Part shown: in pieces, positions 18,356 through 27,999 of the stretch
Layout: each line of letters starts with the position of its first letter
Position numbering within the stretch: position 1 is the stretch's first letter
Origin: Ramicandelaber brevisporus
Taxonomy: Eukaryota > Kickxellomycota > Ramicandelaberales > Ramicandelaberaceae
Direction of reading: 5' to 3'
NCBI GenBank assembly: GCA_025201865.1
Contig: MU602702.1
Coordinates: forward strand, 3,953-59,627
Length of the DNA: 55,675 bases
Position numbers and translations under genes: made by a program
The notes under the pieces: model-generated
What the model saw: only the letters and a program-made list of their open reading frames with translations
Database searches by the model: none
Told to the model about the DNA's origin: nothing

Positions 18356-19564
18356 TCATTTAGTCTCAAAGTTTGCACTTGGGGATACAGTAACCTGCTC
18401 AATGTTGTCGCTACGGCGAACGAATGGTGGACCACGTGGGAATCGCGAGGCTTGGCCACCGTTACCACCGCCGCCGCTCACAAACGGCACGAACGGGTTT
18501 GAAAATGCAGTGCCATCAAGGCCAAATGGCCACCCGCCATTGCCTCCACTATTTGCTGCGTTATTTCCAAAGGTAAAGCCGCTACCAGCCGGTCCGCTGT
18601 TCCCTGCGAGTGGCGATGCATTTCTTGGACCCCAGCCGAACGGTGGCATGCCGCCGGCATTCTGGTTTGATGCCATCGGAATCATTTGATTCGGCTCGGG
18701 CTGGCCAGGGAAAGCTCCTGCTGATGGACCAGCTGGTGTTCCCGGCCACATGTCACCGCCAAATGGACGCGCACCATCATTTTGAGCAAATGGTGAGCTG
18801 GCAGCGTCAGGCATACCTTGCATCGGAGCACCGCCTGTGGCGAAATCATCGGCGTTATTGCGCCAGCCCCATGGACGCGACCAGCCTCCCCACGGCGGCG
18901 GCATCATCTGTGGCATTGGTGGAGGACCCCATCCTTGCAGAACGTTGCCGTTGTTAACGCTCGACGCGGCTGATGTCACTGTAGTATCGACAGGAGGGAG
19001 CGGAATTGGATCGGGGATGTTGAGCGCCTTTGTGGACGATGATGCGCGCTCTGCGTTCTGCTGCTGCTGCTGCTGCTGTGGCAAATCAGATGGAACGGTG
19101 CTGTCAACCAGGTTACCATTTACAATGACGCGCGTCTTTTTCACTGGCATCTCAGTTGACATTGGAGGCAGCGTCGGCTTTGGGAATGATGCTGTGGAAT
19201 CATCCAAATTTCCAACACTACCACCAACGGATCTGAGCTTACTATGGCGCATATCTTCAACTTCAGAAGGTGTTGCAGTGAGTTTCACAGCTGCGGATGG
19301 TGGCCGAGCAAAGCGAATGGAGCCAGGCGCCAGGTCCGCTGAGTCGCTTTGTCTCATTGAGGATGCTGCTCTTGGTCCAAACCGTGGAGGAGTTCGCATC
19401 CCATCATCCGGGACACTGGGAGGAAGCCCGTCTTCAAAAGTGCCGCCATTGTCAACGGACGCTGGTTTTGATGGAGCGGAATGAGCGTTGTTTCCGGCCT
19501 GCGGAAAAGGCATGGCGTGCACAGCAGCCAAAGTTGCAACTACAATGTAAAGCCCAGCTCTCAT
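18356..19564 (-). CDS. Secreted Pro/Gly/Asn-rich low-complexity protein
   Basis: Start ATG 19564 was chosen because it begins a clear signal peptide (MRAGLYIVVATLAAVHA) followed directly by MPFPQ; an in-frame ATG 12 codons upstream would spoil the signal. The protein has 402 residues. The mature part has no cysteine that I can see, is rich in Pro, Gly, Asn, Ser and Met, has a Gln run at about 175, and a Trp/Pro/Gly block (PPPWGGWSRPWGWRN). No catalytic domain is recognised. A wall-associated or extracellular matrix role is plausible but only inferred from secretion and composition. A second protein in the window (35500-37356) has the same plan. The leader is pyrimidine-rich on minus. Confidence 0.75.
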   Translation of the reverse strand: MRAGLYIVVATLAAVHAMPFPQAGNNAHSAPSKPASVDNGGTFEDGLPPSVPDDGMRTPPRFGPRAASSMRQSDSADLAPGSIRFARPPSAAVKLTATPSEVEDMRHSKLRSVGGSVGNLDDSTASFPKPTLPPMSTEMPVKKTRVIVNGNLVDSTVPSDLPQQQQQQQNAERASSSTKALNIPDPIPLPPVDTTVTSAASSVNNGNVLQGWGPPPMPQMMPPPWGGWSRPWGWRNNADDFATGGAPMQGMPDAASSPFAQNDGARPFGGDMWPGTPAGPSAGAFPGQPEPNQMIPMASNQNAGGMPPFGWGPRNASPLAGNSGPAGSGFTFGNNAANSGGNGGWPFGLDGTAFSNPFVPFVSGGGGNGGQASRFPRGPPFVRRSDNIEQVTVSPSANFETK

Positions 19565-19778
19565 TTTGGTATGGAGTATTCGAAAGTAGTAAAAAGTCAA
19601 AGATGTGGATGGAGGAAGCGAAGAAAAGAGAAAAGAGATGCCAGGAATGTGAATGTCTTCAAACTGTCAGCATTAAGTCAAACCGGCAGCACATTAATTA
19701 AGGAGTTGGTTATGCTTAATAAGGAAAAGAAAGGAAGGGAATAGAGAAAAGATGAAAAGGGTGGTCCAGCTACTTGGG

Positions 19779-21011
19779 TCACAGTGCCAAATCGCGATAG
19801 TACACCGCGAGAATGACCATGATGATCGCCAGAAGAATTAGGATGAGAGTGCCAGGACTGGCGAGGCCGCGGTTGCCTGGGTAAGCATCGAGTGAGTTGG
19901 GCAGAGCAATCACATTGCAGTTTTCGTCGATTGATCCGGTCACCAGGAACTTGCCATCAGGGGAGAAGGCAAGACCAGTGATGGCGACTTCGTGGGCATC
20001 TGGGAAGCGGGCCAGAACGCGCAGTGTCCGAGCGCACACAATCATGACCTCTGCAGCAGATGTGGCCAGAGCAAGCAGAGTTCCATCGAAGCTAATTGCA
20101 AATGTGAGCACGGGGTGCTTTGACACGGCAGTAGCGCGCTTGGCTAGCTTCCAAGTAGCCGAGTCAAAAGCGGCAAGGTACGCACGCTTCTTCGACTTGG
20201 CGTTCATGACTACGTACAATGTGGAGACCAGCTCAGGCGACTTTGCCAATGCCGCTGGAGAGAAGCCAATCGCACGGAAGTCGCATGGTTCACCGGCTCC
20301 AGCAGCGTCGGCAGCAATACTGTGAGAAACTGCACCATCGGAAACACTGTGGACATCAATCGCCGCAGCACTAGCTAAAGCCAGCAGCTTGCTCTCCGCA
20401 TCAAACGACGCATCGAGCACTTTTCCTGTTTTGGAGCGACGACCAGATACCAGCTCGGGACCGTTTTCGAGAGATGGATACGCCAAAAGAACCGCTGTGC
20501 CATCCGTGCCGCCAATAAGGAGATGCTTTCCGTTAGTGCTGAATCTGCATACGCTCTGGTAGTCTGTTGCTCGTTTGCTCGTTAACGTCGTCTTCTTCTT
20601 AACCAACGAGAATGCATCCGCTTTAGACTTGGCCTGCTCCTCTTCCGCCTTCTGCTCTGTCGCTGAAGCGATGCTGCTGTAATCGAAGATGCGACAATTG
20701 TTTGCATCACCGCTGGCAATGTCGTCTGCGGAACCGTTAATGCCGACAGCAACAACGCGAGTGTCCTTGTCTGGATGTGGAGCCAGGTTCCACGGCGCGT
20801 CCTCGTTGCTGCTTAACACCGTCTCTGCAACTGTGGAGAGCTGACCCGTGGCAGCGTCGATCCGTGCAACTCTCAGTCTGTTCTTTACGCCGGAGCGGCC
20901 GGCACCACCTCCGCCGCACAGCAGCACATCGCCAGCTGCCGTGCTCGCGAGGCTGTTAATCGGCAGCTTCACCGCGCACTTGACGAGAGACAGCTCTTGT
21001 TTGGACGACAT
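19779..21011 (-). CDS. SEC12: SEC12/PREB-like Sar1 guanine nucleotide exchange factor
   Basis: 410 residues from ATG 21011. The N-terminal WD40 propeller contains the diagnostic loop LLCGGGGAGRSGVKNRL (Gly run at 33-36), the potassium-binding segment that Sec12 uses to contact Sar1. Later blades show VCRFSTNGKHLLIGGTDG and GLAFSPDGKFLVTGSIDENC. A single C-terminal hydrophobic helix (GTLILILLAIIMVILAVYY) anchors it in the ER with only a few lumenal residues, the PREB-like plan rather than the long lumenal tail of budding yeast Sec12. Role: activation of Sar1 at ER exit sites to start COPII coat assembly. In-frame sequence upstream of 21011 lacks homology and is leader. It is divergent from SLH1, with 296 bp between start codons. 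Confidence 0.92.
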   Translation of the reverse strand: MSSKQELSLVKCAVKLPINSLASTAAGDVLLCGGGGAGRSGVKNRLRVARIDAATGQLSTVAETVLSSNEDAPWNLAPHPDKDTRVVAVGINGSADDIASGDANNCRIFDYSSIASATEQKAEEEQAKSKADAFSLVKKKTTLTSKRATDYQSVCRFSTNGKHLLIGGTDGTAVLLAYPSLENGPELVSGRRSKTGKVLDASFDAESKLLALASAAAIDVHSVSDGAVSHSIAADAAGAGEPCDFRAIGFSPAALAKSPELVSTLYVVMNAKSKKRAYLAAFDSATWKLAKRATAVSKHPVLTFAISFDGTLLALATSAAEVMIVCARTLRVLARFPDAHEVAITGLAFSPDGKFLVTGSIDENCNVIALPNSLDAYPGNRGLASPGTLILILLAIIMVILAVYYRDLAL

Positions 21012-21307
21012 TTTGGCTCGAGAAGGAAAAAAAAAACAAAAAGCAGAAAGCAAGAAAGAAACAGCTGAGTGGTGAAAATCGGGCGACATTGCGGCATGGT
21101 ATCCGCAGCCATACCTTGGGCTCTCTCTACCCAATGCCTCAGCTGCGTGCTGCGTACTCTGCATCCAAGCACGATACTGCGGACGCAGCCTTATATCCAC
21201 CATGCTTGTATGCCAGCATATGCAGCCGTGGCCGCCATACTCCCCTCCCTTCTGAACCAACCGATTAAGAAAGAAAGAAAGAAACAACAACAAAAACGAC
21301 TTTAAGG
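21012..21307. promoter_or_regulatory. Bidirectional promoter region, SEC12 (-) and SLH1 (+)
   Basis: 296 bp lie between divergent start codons. On the SEC12 side the leader is T/C-rich in its sense direction (a 10-T run near 21030-21040). On the SLH1 side the last 40 bp are A-rich with AACAACAAC just before the start. No other feature was recognised. Confidence 0.5.
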
Positions 21308-24300
21308 ATGACTACTTCTCCAAATGCGCGTCGCTTGCGCATTTCTGACCTCTTTGAACGCGAGGTTGTGAGCTCTGCGCCAAGCTACACTGGCAAAGGC
21401 AAAGGGTATAGCAACTGGAGCGCTATGGCCGAGCTCTCTCTGAGCTGTGATCACGCTGATCTTGTTTCTGGCCAAACTGGCAGCTGCTCGAGCCGCAAAG
21501 GAGGTCTGGCTGCCAAGCTCGAGCGCCTTGTCGTGGATCCGAGCGTTCCCATTGTTGATCAGCTAACGGACGCGCTCTCTATCCAGAAACAGCAGTTGGA
21601 TTTGCTCCGCTATGAGGTGGAGCAGCAGCTTGTTCAGCTTGGCATTGATCCTGAGCTTGCCGATTCTATTGAGCTTCCCTCAGCTACTACTACTACTGTT
21701 GCCTTGCCTGTTCCTGTCAGCGGTTCATTTGCAATCCCTGGTGGAATCTTGGATGCGATTCGTACTGCGAATGATGGCGACAGTGTCAGTGCTGATATGG
21801 CATCTGTACAGTCTGCCCCAGAAGTGCATGACTCTGCCTGGCTGGATGCTCGATGCCAGCAATATCTTAACAGCTCCTCCGCCGCCTCTGCCACCGCGTC
21901 AATGTCTGCTACCGAGCTCCGTAACGGCATCATCTCCGTGATTCGCGACTGCAAGGATGACTCTAATGCACTCGAAGAAGGTCTCATCAATATGCTGGGC
22001 TATGATGATCTCGAGTTTGTCATGGCCTTGATTGCCCACTCTGCTGAACTCATTGATGCTTTGGACAGCGCTGCTGCTCCTCCTCCTCTTCCTCCTCCGC
22101 CACCGTATTCATCACAGTCTGGTAGCAACAATGGCAATTCATCTGCTGAGGCTAGTTTGGGTGATGCTTTTGGTGGTATGACTGCTCAGGAGCTTCGCGC
22201 TGCCCGCAACCGTGCTCTGCATGATGCCTCTGTCAGCGCTGCAACCAATATCAAACCATCTGCTGCGTCAAGCGCGGAGCGATATCCAAATGTTTACACT
22301 TCTAGCGGTGACGAAGGTGGTGGTAACATGCTGTCATCCTTTGGCACTCGCTACGCTCTGCCAGTTGGAAGCACTCGCGAAGATTTGCCATTCTACGAGG
22401 AGATCATCATTCCTACTGCCAAGCGCGCGCCTGTTCGTGCCACTGAATCCACTCGAAACGTGGCTGGACTTGATCCATTGTGTCGCTTCACATTCAAGGG
22501 CTACTCTTCTCTCAACCGCATCCAGTCCATTGTTTATCCCGTGGCGTATGAGACCAATGAGAATATGCTGATTTCGGCTCCAACCGGTGCAGGTAAGACT
22601 GATACTGCACTGCTCACCATCTTGAGAACGATATCCACGTACTGCTCTCCGAGTCCAAGTGAGCTGCGTGACTATTCCGGTAGTGAGCCACCTCAATTCA
22701 AGCTGGCAACTGGTGAGTTCAAGATTGTTTATGTGGCTCCAATGAAGGCGCTTGCTGCTGAAGTTACTGCGAAATTCTCTGCCAAGTTGCAATGGCTGGG
22801 TGTTGCAGTTCGTGAGTTGACTGGTGACATGCAATTGACTCGTGCTGAAATTGCCCGCACTCAGGTTATTGTCACCACACCTGAGAAGTGGGATGTTGTC
22901 ACTCGTAAAGGTGCCGGTGATGCCGAGCTCGTTGCCAAGGTGCGACTTATCATTGTCGATGAAGTTCACCTGTTGCATGAAGAGCGTGGTGCCGTGGTTG
23001 AAAGCATCATTGCTCGCACACTGCGTCAAGTTGAAAGCACCCAGTCCATGATCCGTATTGTTGGCATTTCAGCCACTTTGCCCAACTACGTTGATGTGGC
23101 AGCCTTCCTGCGTGTTAATCCATACATTGGCATGTTTTACTTTGACAGCGGCTTCCGTCCAATCCCACTTGAGCAGCACTTTGTCGGAGTCAAGGGCAAG
23201 CGCAACTCGACTCAGCAGCAGCTCAATCTCGACCGTGCAACTTATGAAAAGGTTGAGCTTCTCATTGATGGTGATCACCAAGTCATGGTGTTTGTCCATT
23301 CACGCAAGGGCACTGCCAAGGCTGCACTCAGTCTCACTCAAATGGCTCGCGACGAAGGCCGTGGAGATAGCTTGTTCCGCGCCAACACTGAGCATCCGCG
23401 ATATGATGCTTACCAGCGCGAAGTCTCCAAGGCTCGCACCAAGGAATTGCATCATCTGTTCCCGCTTGGCATCGGTCTGCATCATGCCGGTATGCCTCGC
23501 AGCGACCGCATGCTAGTTGAGAAGCTGTTTGCTGAGGGCATTCTGCGTGTTTTGTGCTGTACTGCGACTCTCGCCTGGGGTGTCAATCTGCCTGCCTACG
23601 CTGTTGTTATCAAGGGCACAGACGTGTATGATGCTCAGAAGGGTGCTGTCGATGACCTGTCTGTTCTGGATGTTCAGCAGATTTTTGGCCGCGCTGGACG
23701 TCCTCAGTTTGAGTCTCATGGTGTTGGCTACATCCTCACTCCACACGACAGACTTGCCCACTATCTTGCATTGATGACCGAGCAGCATCCAATTGAGTCT
23801 CGCTTCGAGCGCCGTCTGGTTGACTGCTTGAATGCTGAAGTTTGCTTGGGCACTGTAACCAACGTGGATGAAGCAGTTCAGTGGCTTGGCTATACCTATC
23901 TGTTTGTCCGAATGAGACGCAATCCTCTCATGTACGGTATGGGCCATGGTGATGCTGCGGCCGATCCCTCTCTTGGCCAGAAGCGATACAACATGGTGGT
24001 CACTGCTGCTCGCGCTTTGCACAAGTTGCAGATGGTTGTGTTCCATGAGGAGACTGGCTCTATTCGTCCAAAGGACCTTGGTCGCATTGCATCTGCTTAC
24101 TATCTGCGCCATGACAGTATCGAGACCTTCAACACAATGATGCGCGCAACAATGGGCGAAGCTGACGTTTTGTCGATGGTGGCTCTGAGTGCTGAGTTTG
24201 AGAACATGACATTGCGTGAAACTGAATCCAAAGAGTTGGAGGCGCTACTTGAGCAATCCTGCTTCTGTGACATTCGTGGTGGAGCAGAGTCTGTTAATGG

Positions 24301-27300
24301 CAAAGTCAATATTCTGTTGCAAGCTTATCTGTCTCGTGCTCAGGTCGAAGACTTTGGCCTTGTCTCGGATAGTGCCTATGTTGCCCAGAATGCTGGTCGT
24401 CTCATGCGTGCATTGTTTGAAGTTGCTCTGAATCGACGCTGGGGTCCCGTTGCAAGCGTTCTTCTTGGTCTCACGCTGGCATTGGACAAGCGCATGTGGC
24501 CGTTTGAACATCCGCTCTCTCAGATGGGTCTTCCTGCTGATATCGTTCGCAAGCTCTCGCCCGATGGCCAAGCCGATTCCAGTCTGCCTCTTGATGAGCT
24601 GCGTACTATGAATGATAGTGACCTTGGCCGCCTAGTTCGCAATAATCGCTATGGCAATACTTTGCGCAGAGCCGCTGAGCAGTTCCCCTCTGTCAATCTC
24701 TCAGCCACCATCGCTCCAATTACTCGCACTGTCCTGCGCATCCATTTGACCGTGGAGCCAAACTTTGTATGGAATGATCGTGTTCACGGTGGTGCCGAGC
24801 CTTGGTGGATCTGGGTTGAAGACGGCGAGCACATTGAGATTCTGCACTCTGAGTATGTTGTATTGACCAAGCGCAGCATCCACGAGCCAACTGAGCTTAT
24901 GATCACCATTCCAGTTCATGAGCCATTGCCGGCGCAGATCTTTGTTCGTGCAGTGTCCGACAAGTGGGTTGGCGCAGAGTCTTTGGTCGCATTGTCATTC
25001 CAGCATCTCTTGCTTCCAGCCCATGACACAATTCACACCGAATTGCTTGATCTGCAGCCATTGCCGGTGTCTGCCTTGAAGGATCCGCTGCTGGAGTCGT
25101 ATTGTTCATCTCGGTTCACTCACTTCAATCCTGTGCAGACGCAAATCTTCCACACGCTGTATCACACCGACCACAACGTTTTGCTCGGAGCTGCCACAGG
25201 TTCAGGCAAGACGGTTGCAGCCGAGCTTGCCATGTGGTGGGCATTCCGCACGCAGCCTCCAGGTGCCCAAAAGGTTGTCTACATTGCTCCACTCAAGGCT
25301 CTAGTCCGCGAGCGTGTCACTGATTGGGGCTCTCGTCTTGCGCCACATCTTGGACGCCGACTGGTTGAACTGACTGGTGACGTGACTCCTGATGCCGCAG
25401 CCATTGCCCGTGCTGACATCATTATCACGACTCCTGAGAAGTGGGACGGTATCAGCCGTGCATGGCAGTCTCGTGGATTTGTCCGTCAAGTTGCCCTTGT
25501 CATTATCGATGAGATTCATCTGCTTGGTGCTGATCGTGGTCCAATTCTTGAAGTTCTCGTTTCCCGCTTGGGTTTCATTGCTGCTCACACCACTCGTAAA
25601 GTGCGTGTTGTTGGCTTGTCTACCGCTTTGGCCAATGCACACGATGTCGCCGACTGGCTCCAAGTCCCACCGATTGCGCTCTTCAACTTCCGCCACTCCA
25701 TCCGTCCTGTCCCAGTCCAGACTCATATCGAGGGCTTCGCTGGCAAGCACTATTGCCCACGCATGGCTTCCATGAACCGCCCTGCCTACCGTGCCATCAA
25801 AACCCATTCACCAAGCAAGCCTGTCATTGTGTTTGTATCATCTCGTCGTCAAACACGTCTCACTGCCCAAGACCTGATTGCGCTCTGTGCTGCTGAGGAC
25901 AATCCGAGACAGTGGCTTGCCATTGATGACCTCGAGCTCGAGGCTATTGTTGCTGGTATCCGCGATCCTGCTCTTGCTCTTGCGCTTGGCTTTGGAATTG
26001 GTTTGCATCACGCTGGATTGAGCGATCCAGATCGTCGTACTGTGGAGGCATTGTTTGCTGCTCGTAAGATTCAAGTACTTATCGCAACTTCGACTCTGGC
26101 CTGGGGTGTCAACCTTCCAGCTCACCTTGTCATCGTTAAGGGCACCGAGTTCTTTGATGCCAAGACGCGTGGCTATGTTGATATGCCGTTGACTGACGTG
26201 CTGCAGATGATTGGTCGTGCTGGACGTCCTCAGTTCGACGACACCGCCATTGCATGCATTTTTGTTGCCGAGGCGAAGCGAGAGTTCTATCGCAAGTTCC
26301 TGCATGAGCCGTTCCCCGTAGAATCATCTCTCCACTTGCATCTTGCTGACCATCTCAATGCCGAAACTGCCACTGGCGCCATCAAGACTATGCAAGATGC
26401 TGCCGACTACTTGGCCTGGACATATCTCATGCGCCGCATTCGAATGAATCCAACTTATTACGGTGCGCTGGATGGCTCTTCTCACAGTGTGAACGAGTAC
26501 GTGTCTGGCCTGTTGCGTGATGCCTTTAAGGAGCTGGAGCTGTCTCGATGCGCACTCGTTGACCGTCAAACAAACGATGTATCTGTCACTCCTCTTGGTC
26601 GCATTACATCGCAGTACTATCTGAGCCATCGCACGATGCGCACCTTTGCAATGCGTCTGCCACGTCTTGCTCGCAATGCTACCCAGGCCAGTGTCACTCA
26701 AGGTGATACTGCTGCTGCTGCTGCTGCTGCTGCTGATAGAGGTGGTGATGATGATGCTGCATTGATCGAGGCATGCACTGACTTCTTGAAACTGCTCAGT
26801 GACGCTGATGAATACAGCGAGCTTCCAGTTCGTCACCACGAAGACCTGATGAATCGCGATCTCGAATCGTTACTTCCAGTATCTGTGGCTCCCCGAGCTT
26901 ACGATAGTCCACACGCAAAGACTCTGCTCCTGCTGGCTGCTCATTTGACTCGTGCCCCGCTGCCAATTGCTGACTATGCTACTGATACCCGCTCCGTTCT
27001 CGATCAAGCCATCCGTGTATTGCAGGCGATGATTGACGTATGTGCGCTTGGCTCAACTGCCGAGGCTTCGAGTGATGGCCAGGCCGGCGCTGGTCGACTG
27101 TCTGCGATTCGTGCCATTATTCGCGTTATCCAGCACGTCAAACAAGGTATATGGTTTGACGAAGACCCAATTGCCATGCTGCCTGGGTTTGCTGGAAACA
27201 CTACTTTGCAACAAGCCGCAGCTCAAGAAATCTCAAAGATGTCGCCGGCCAAGCAGCACTCATCCATGCGCAGTCTTGTTTCTTTGCCTCCACAGAAGCT

Positions 27301-27808
27301 CAACTCTGTGCTGGAGCGCATTGTCAACAGTTCGGTGGCCACATCGACATCTGGACGCGGCAGTCTCAAGCTCTCGGCTGTTGCTTCTGCTGTTCGTCGC
27401 TTCCCCCAGGCCAAGGTCACTGCCGAGTACACCGAGAACAGCTCCAAAAACGCTGCTCAGATCCGTGTCAATATTGTCCGCAGCAATGGTGTTCCAGCCT
27501 GGACAGGCTCTTCCGATGGAGGAGATGTCTCTGCTTCGTCCGTTGCGTACTGCCCAGCTTTCGGCCGCCCCCAGGATGAAGGCTGGTTTGTGGCGGTGAC
27601 TGCCAAGGATAGCGACGAGCTTGTTGCATTGCGACGTGTTGTCTTCTCTGCCTCTGACGACAACAAGTCCCCTAACGCCAGCGCCAGCAAGGATTCCCTT
27701 GCAGTGTTTGTTAAAGTGCCTGCGGATGCCCAAAACCTCCAAGTCCACGTCATTAGTGATGTTTACTGCGGCATCGATCCGGAGCCTTTATCTGTTTCCT
27801 CTCGCTAA
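21308..27808 (+). CDS. SLH1: Slh1/ASCC3-type Ski2-like tandem-cassette helicase
   Basis: 2166 residues, uninterrupted. Two helicase cassettes, each followed by a Sec63 domain. Cassette 1: Walker A APTGAGKT (424-431), DEVH (551-554), SATLPNYVDVAAFL, QIFGRAGRPQF. Cassette 2: Walker A as GAATGSGKT (1294-1302, Ala replacing the usual Pro), DEIH (from 1401), QMIGRAGRPQF. The stretch RIQSIVYPVAYETNENML and the segment after DEVH match ASCC3/Slh1 more closely than the spliceosomal paralog Brr2 (which has DENLLL at this point). Slh1/ASCC3 is the motor of the RQT complex that splits collided ribosomes; human ASCC3 also unwinds alkylated DNA. The N-terminal 400 residues are Ser/Ala-rich; an Ala run lies near 1800. 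AATAAA overlaps the stop codon. It is divergent from SEC12 and tandem with RTCA 191 bp downstream. Confidence 0.94.
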   Translation: MTTSPNARRLRISDLFEREVVSSAPSYTGKGKGYSNWSAMAELSLSCDHADLVSGQTGSCSSRKGGLAAKLERLVVDPSVPIVDQLTDALSIQKQQLDLLRYEVEQQLVQLGIDPELADSIELPSATTTTVALPVPVSGSFAIPGGILDAIRTANDGDSVSADMASVQSAPEVHDSAWLDARCQQYLNSSSAASATASMSATELRNGIISVIRDCKDDSNALEEGLINMLGYDDLEFVMALIAHSAELIDALDSAAAPPPLPPPPPYSSQSGSNNGNSSAEASLGDAFGGMTAQELRAARNRALHDASVSAATNIKPSAASSAERYPNVYTSSGDEGGGNMLSSFGTRYALPVGSTREDLPFYEEIIIPTAKRAPVRATESTRNVAGLDPLCRFTFKGYSSLNRIQSIVYPVAYETNENMLISAPTGAGKTDTALLTILRTISTYCSPSPSELRDYSGSEPPQFKLATGEFKIVYVAPMKALAAEVTAKFSAKLQWLGVAVRELTGDMQLTRAEIARTQVIVTTPEKWDVVTRKGAGDAELVAKVRLIIVDEVHLLHEERGAVVESIIARTLRQVESTQSMIRIVGISATLPNYVDVAAFLRVNPYIGMFYFDSGFRPIPLEQHFVGVKGKRNSTQQQLNLDRATYEKVELLIDGDHQVMVFVHSRKGTAKAALSLTQMARDEGRGDSLFRANTEHPRYDAYQREVSKARTKELHHLFPLGIGLHHAGMPRSDRMLVEKLFAEGILRVLCCTATLAWGVNLPAYAVVIKGTDVYDAQKGAVDDLSVLDVQQIFGRAGRPQFESHGVGYILTPHDRLAHYLALMTEQHPIESRFERRLVDCLNAEVCLGTVTNVDEAVQWLGYTYLFVRMRRNPLMYGMGHGDAAADPSLGQKRYNMVVTAARALHKLQMVVFHEETGSIRPKDLGRIASAYYLRHDSIETFNTMMRATMGEADVLSMVALSAEFENMTLRETESKELEALLEQSCFCDIRGGAESVNGKVNILLQAYLSRAQVEDFGLVSDSAYVAQNAGRLMRALFEVALNRRWGPVASVLLGLTLALDKRMWPFEHPLSQMGLPADIVRKLSPDGQADSSLPLDELRTMNDSDLGRLVRNNRYGNTLRRAAEQFPSVNLSATIAPITRTVLRIHLTVEPNFVWNDRVHGGAEPWWIWVEDGEHIEILHSEYVVLTKRSIHEPTELMITIPVHEPLPAQIFVRAVSDKWVGAESLVALSFQHLLLPAHDTIHTELLDLQPLPVSALKDPLLESYCSSRFTHFNPVQTQIFHTLYHTDHNVLLGAATGSGKTVAAELAMWWAFRTQPPGAQKVVYIAPLKALVRERVTDWGSRLAPHLGRRLVELTGDVTPDAAAIARADIIITTPEKWDGISRAWQSRGFVRQVALVIIDEIHLLGADRGPILEVLVSRLGFIAAHTTRKVRVVGLSTALANAHDVADWLQVPPIALFNFRHSIRPVPVQTHIEGFAGKHYCPRMASMNRPAYRAIKTHSPSKPVIVFVSSRRQTRLTAQDLIALCAAEDNPRQWLAIDDLELEAIVAGIRDPALALALGFGIGLHHAGLSDPDRRTVEALFAARKIQVLIATSTLAWGVNLPAHLVIVKGTEFFDAKTRGYVDMPLTDVLQMIGRAGRPQFDDTAIACIFVAEAKREFYRKFLHEPFPVESSLHLHLADHLNAETATGAIKTMQDAADYLAWTYLMRRIRMNPTYYGALDGSSHSVNEYVSGLLRDAFKELELSRCALVDRQTNDVSVTPLGRITSQYYLSHRTMRTFAMRLPRLARNATQASVTQGDTAAAAAAAADRGGDDDAALIEACTDFLKLLSDADEYSELPVRHHEDLMNRDLESLLPVSVAPRAYDSPHAKTLLLLAAHLTRAPLPIADYATDTRSVLDQAIRVLQAMIDVCALGSTAEASSDGQAGAGRLSAIRAIIRVIQHVKQGIWFDEDPIAMLPGFAGNTTLQQAAAQEISKMSPAKQHSSMRSLVSLPPQKLNSVLERIVNSSVATSTSGRGSLKLSAVASAVRRFPQAKVTAEYTENSSKNAAQIRVNIVRSNGVPAWTGSSDGGDVSASSVAYCPAFGRPQDEGWFVAVTAKDSDELVALRRVVFSASDDNKSPNASASKDSLAVFVKVPADAQNLQVHVISDVYCGIDPEPLSVSSR

Positions 27809-27845
27809 ATAAATTGGTCCCTCTTTTGTTTTTTTTTTACTGTAA

Positions 27846-27864
27846 CTGCGGCAAGTTGCCGCAG
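27846..27864 (+). other. Perfect GC-rich hairpin after SLH1
   Basis: CTGCGGCA-AGT-TGCCGCAG is a perfect 8-bp stem with a 3-base loop, about 38 bp past the SLH1 stop and shortly after a T-run. It lies in the 191-bp gap before RTCA. It could be part of the SLH1 3' UTR or the RTCA promoter. It does not match the histone 3' stem-loop consensus. Confidence 0.6.
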
Positions 27865-27999
27865 CACATCTTTTAAGAACAAAACGCTCACGCCCGTCTT
27901 CTCGTTTCGCCCGATTACAACTATCACAAGCCTCGTTTTCTCACCTAAAAAAAAAGACAGAAAGAAAACAGACCACAAAAACTTGAACTATCTCAAAGA

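Noticed and set aside
21308-27808. Spliceosomal helicase Brr2
   Set aside because: Same architecture, but the TNENML motif before the first Walker A and the sequence around DEVH fit ASCC3/Slh1 rather than Brr2.
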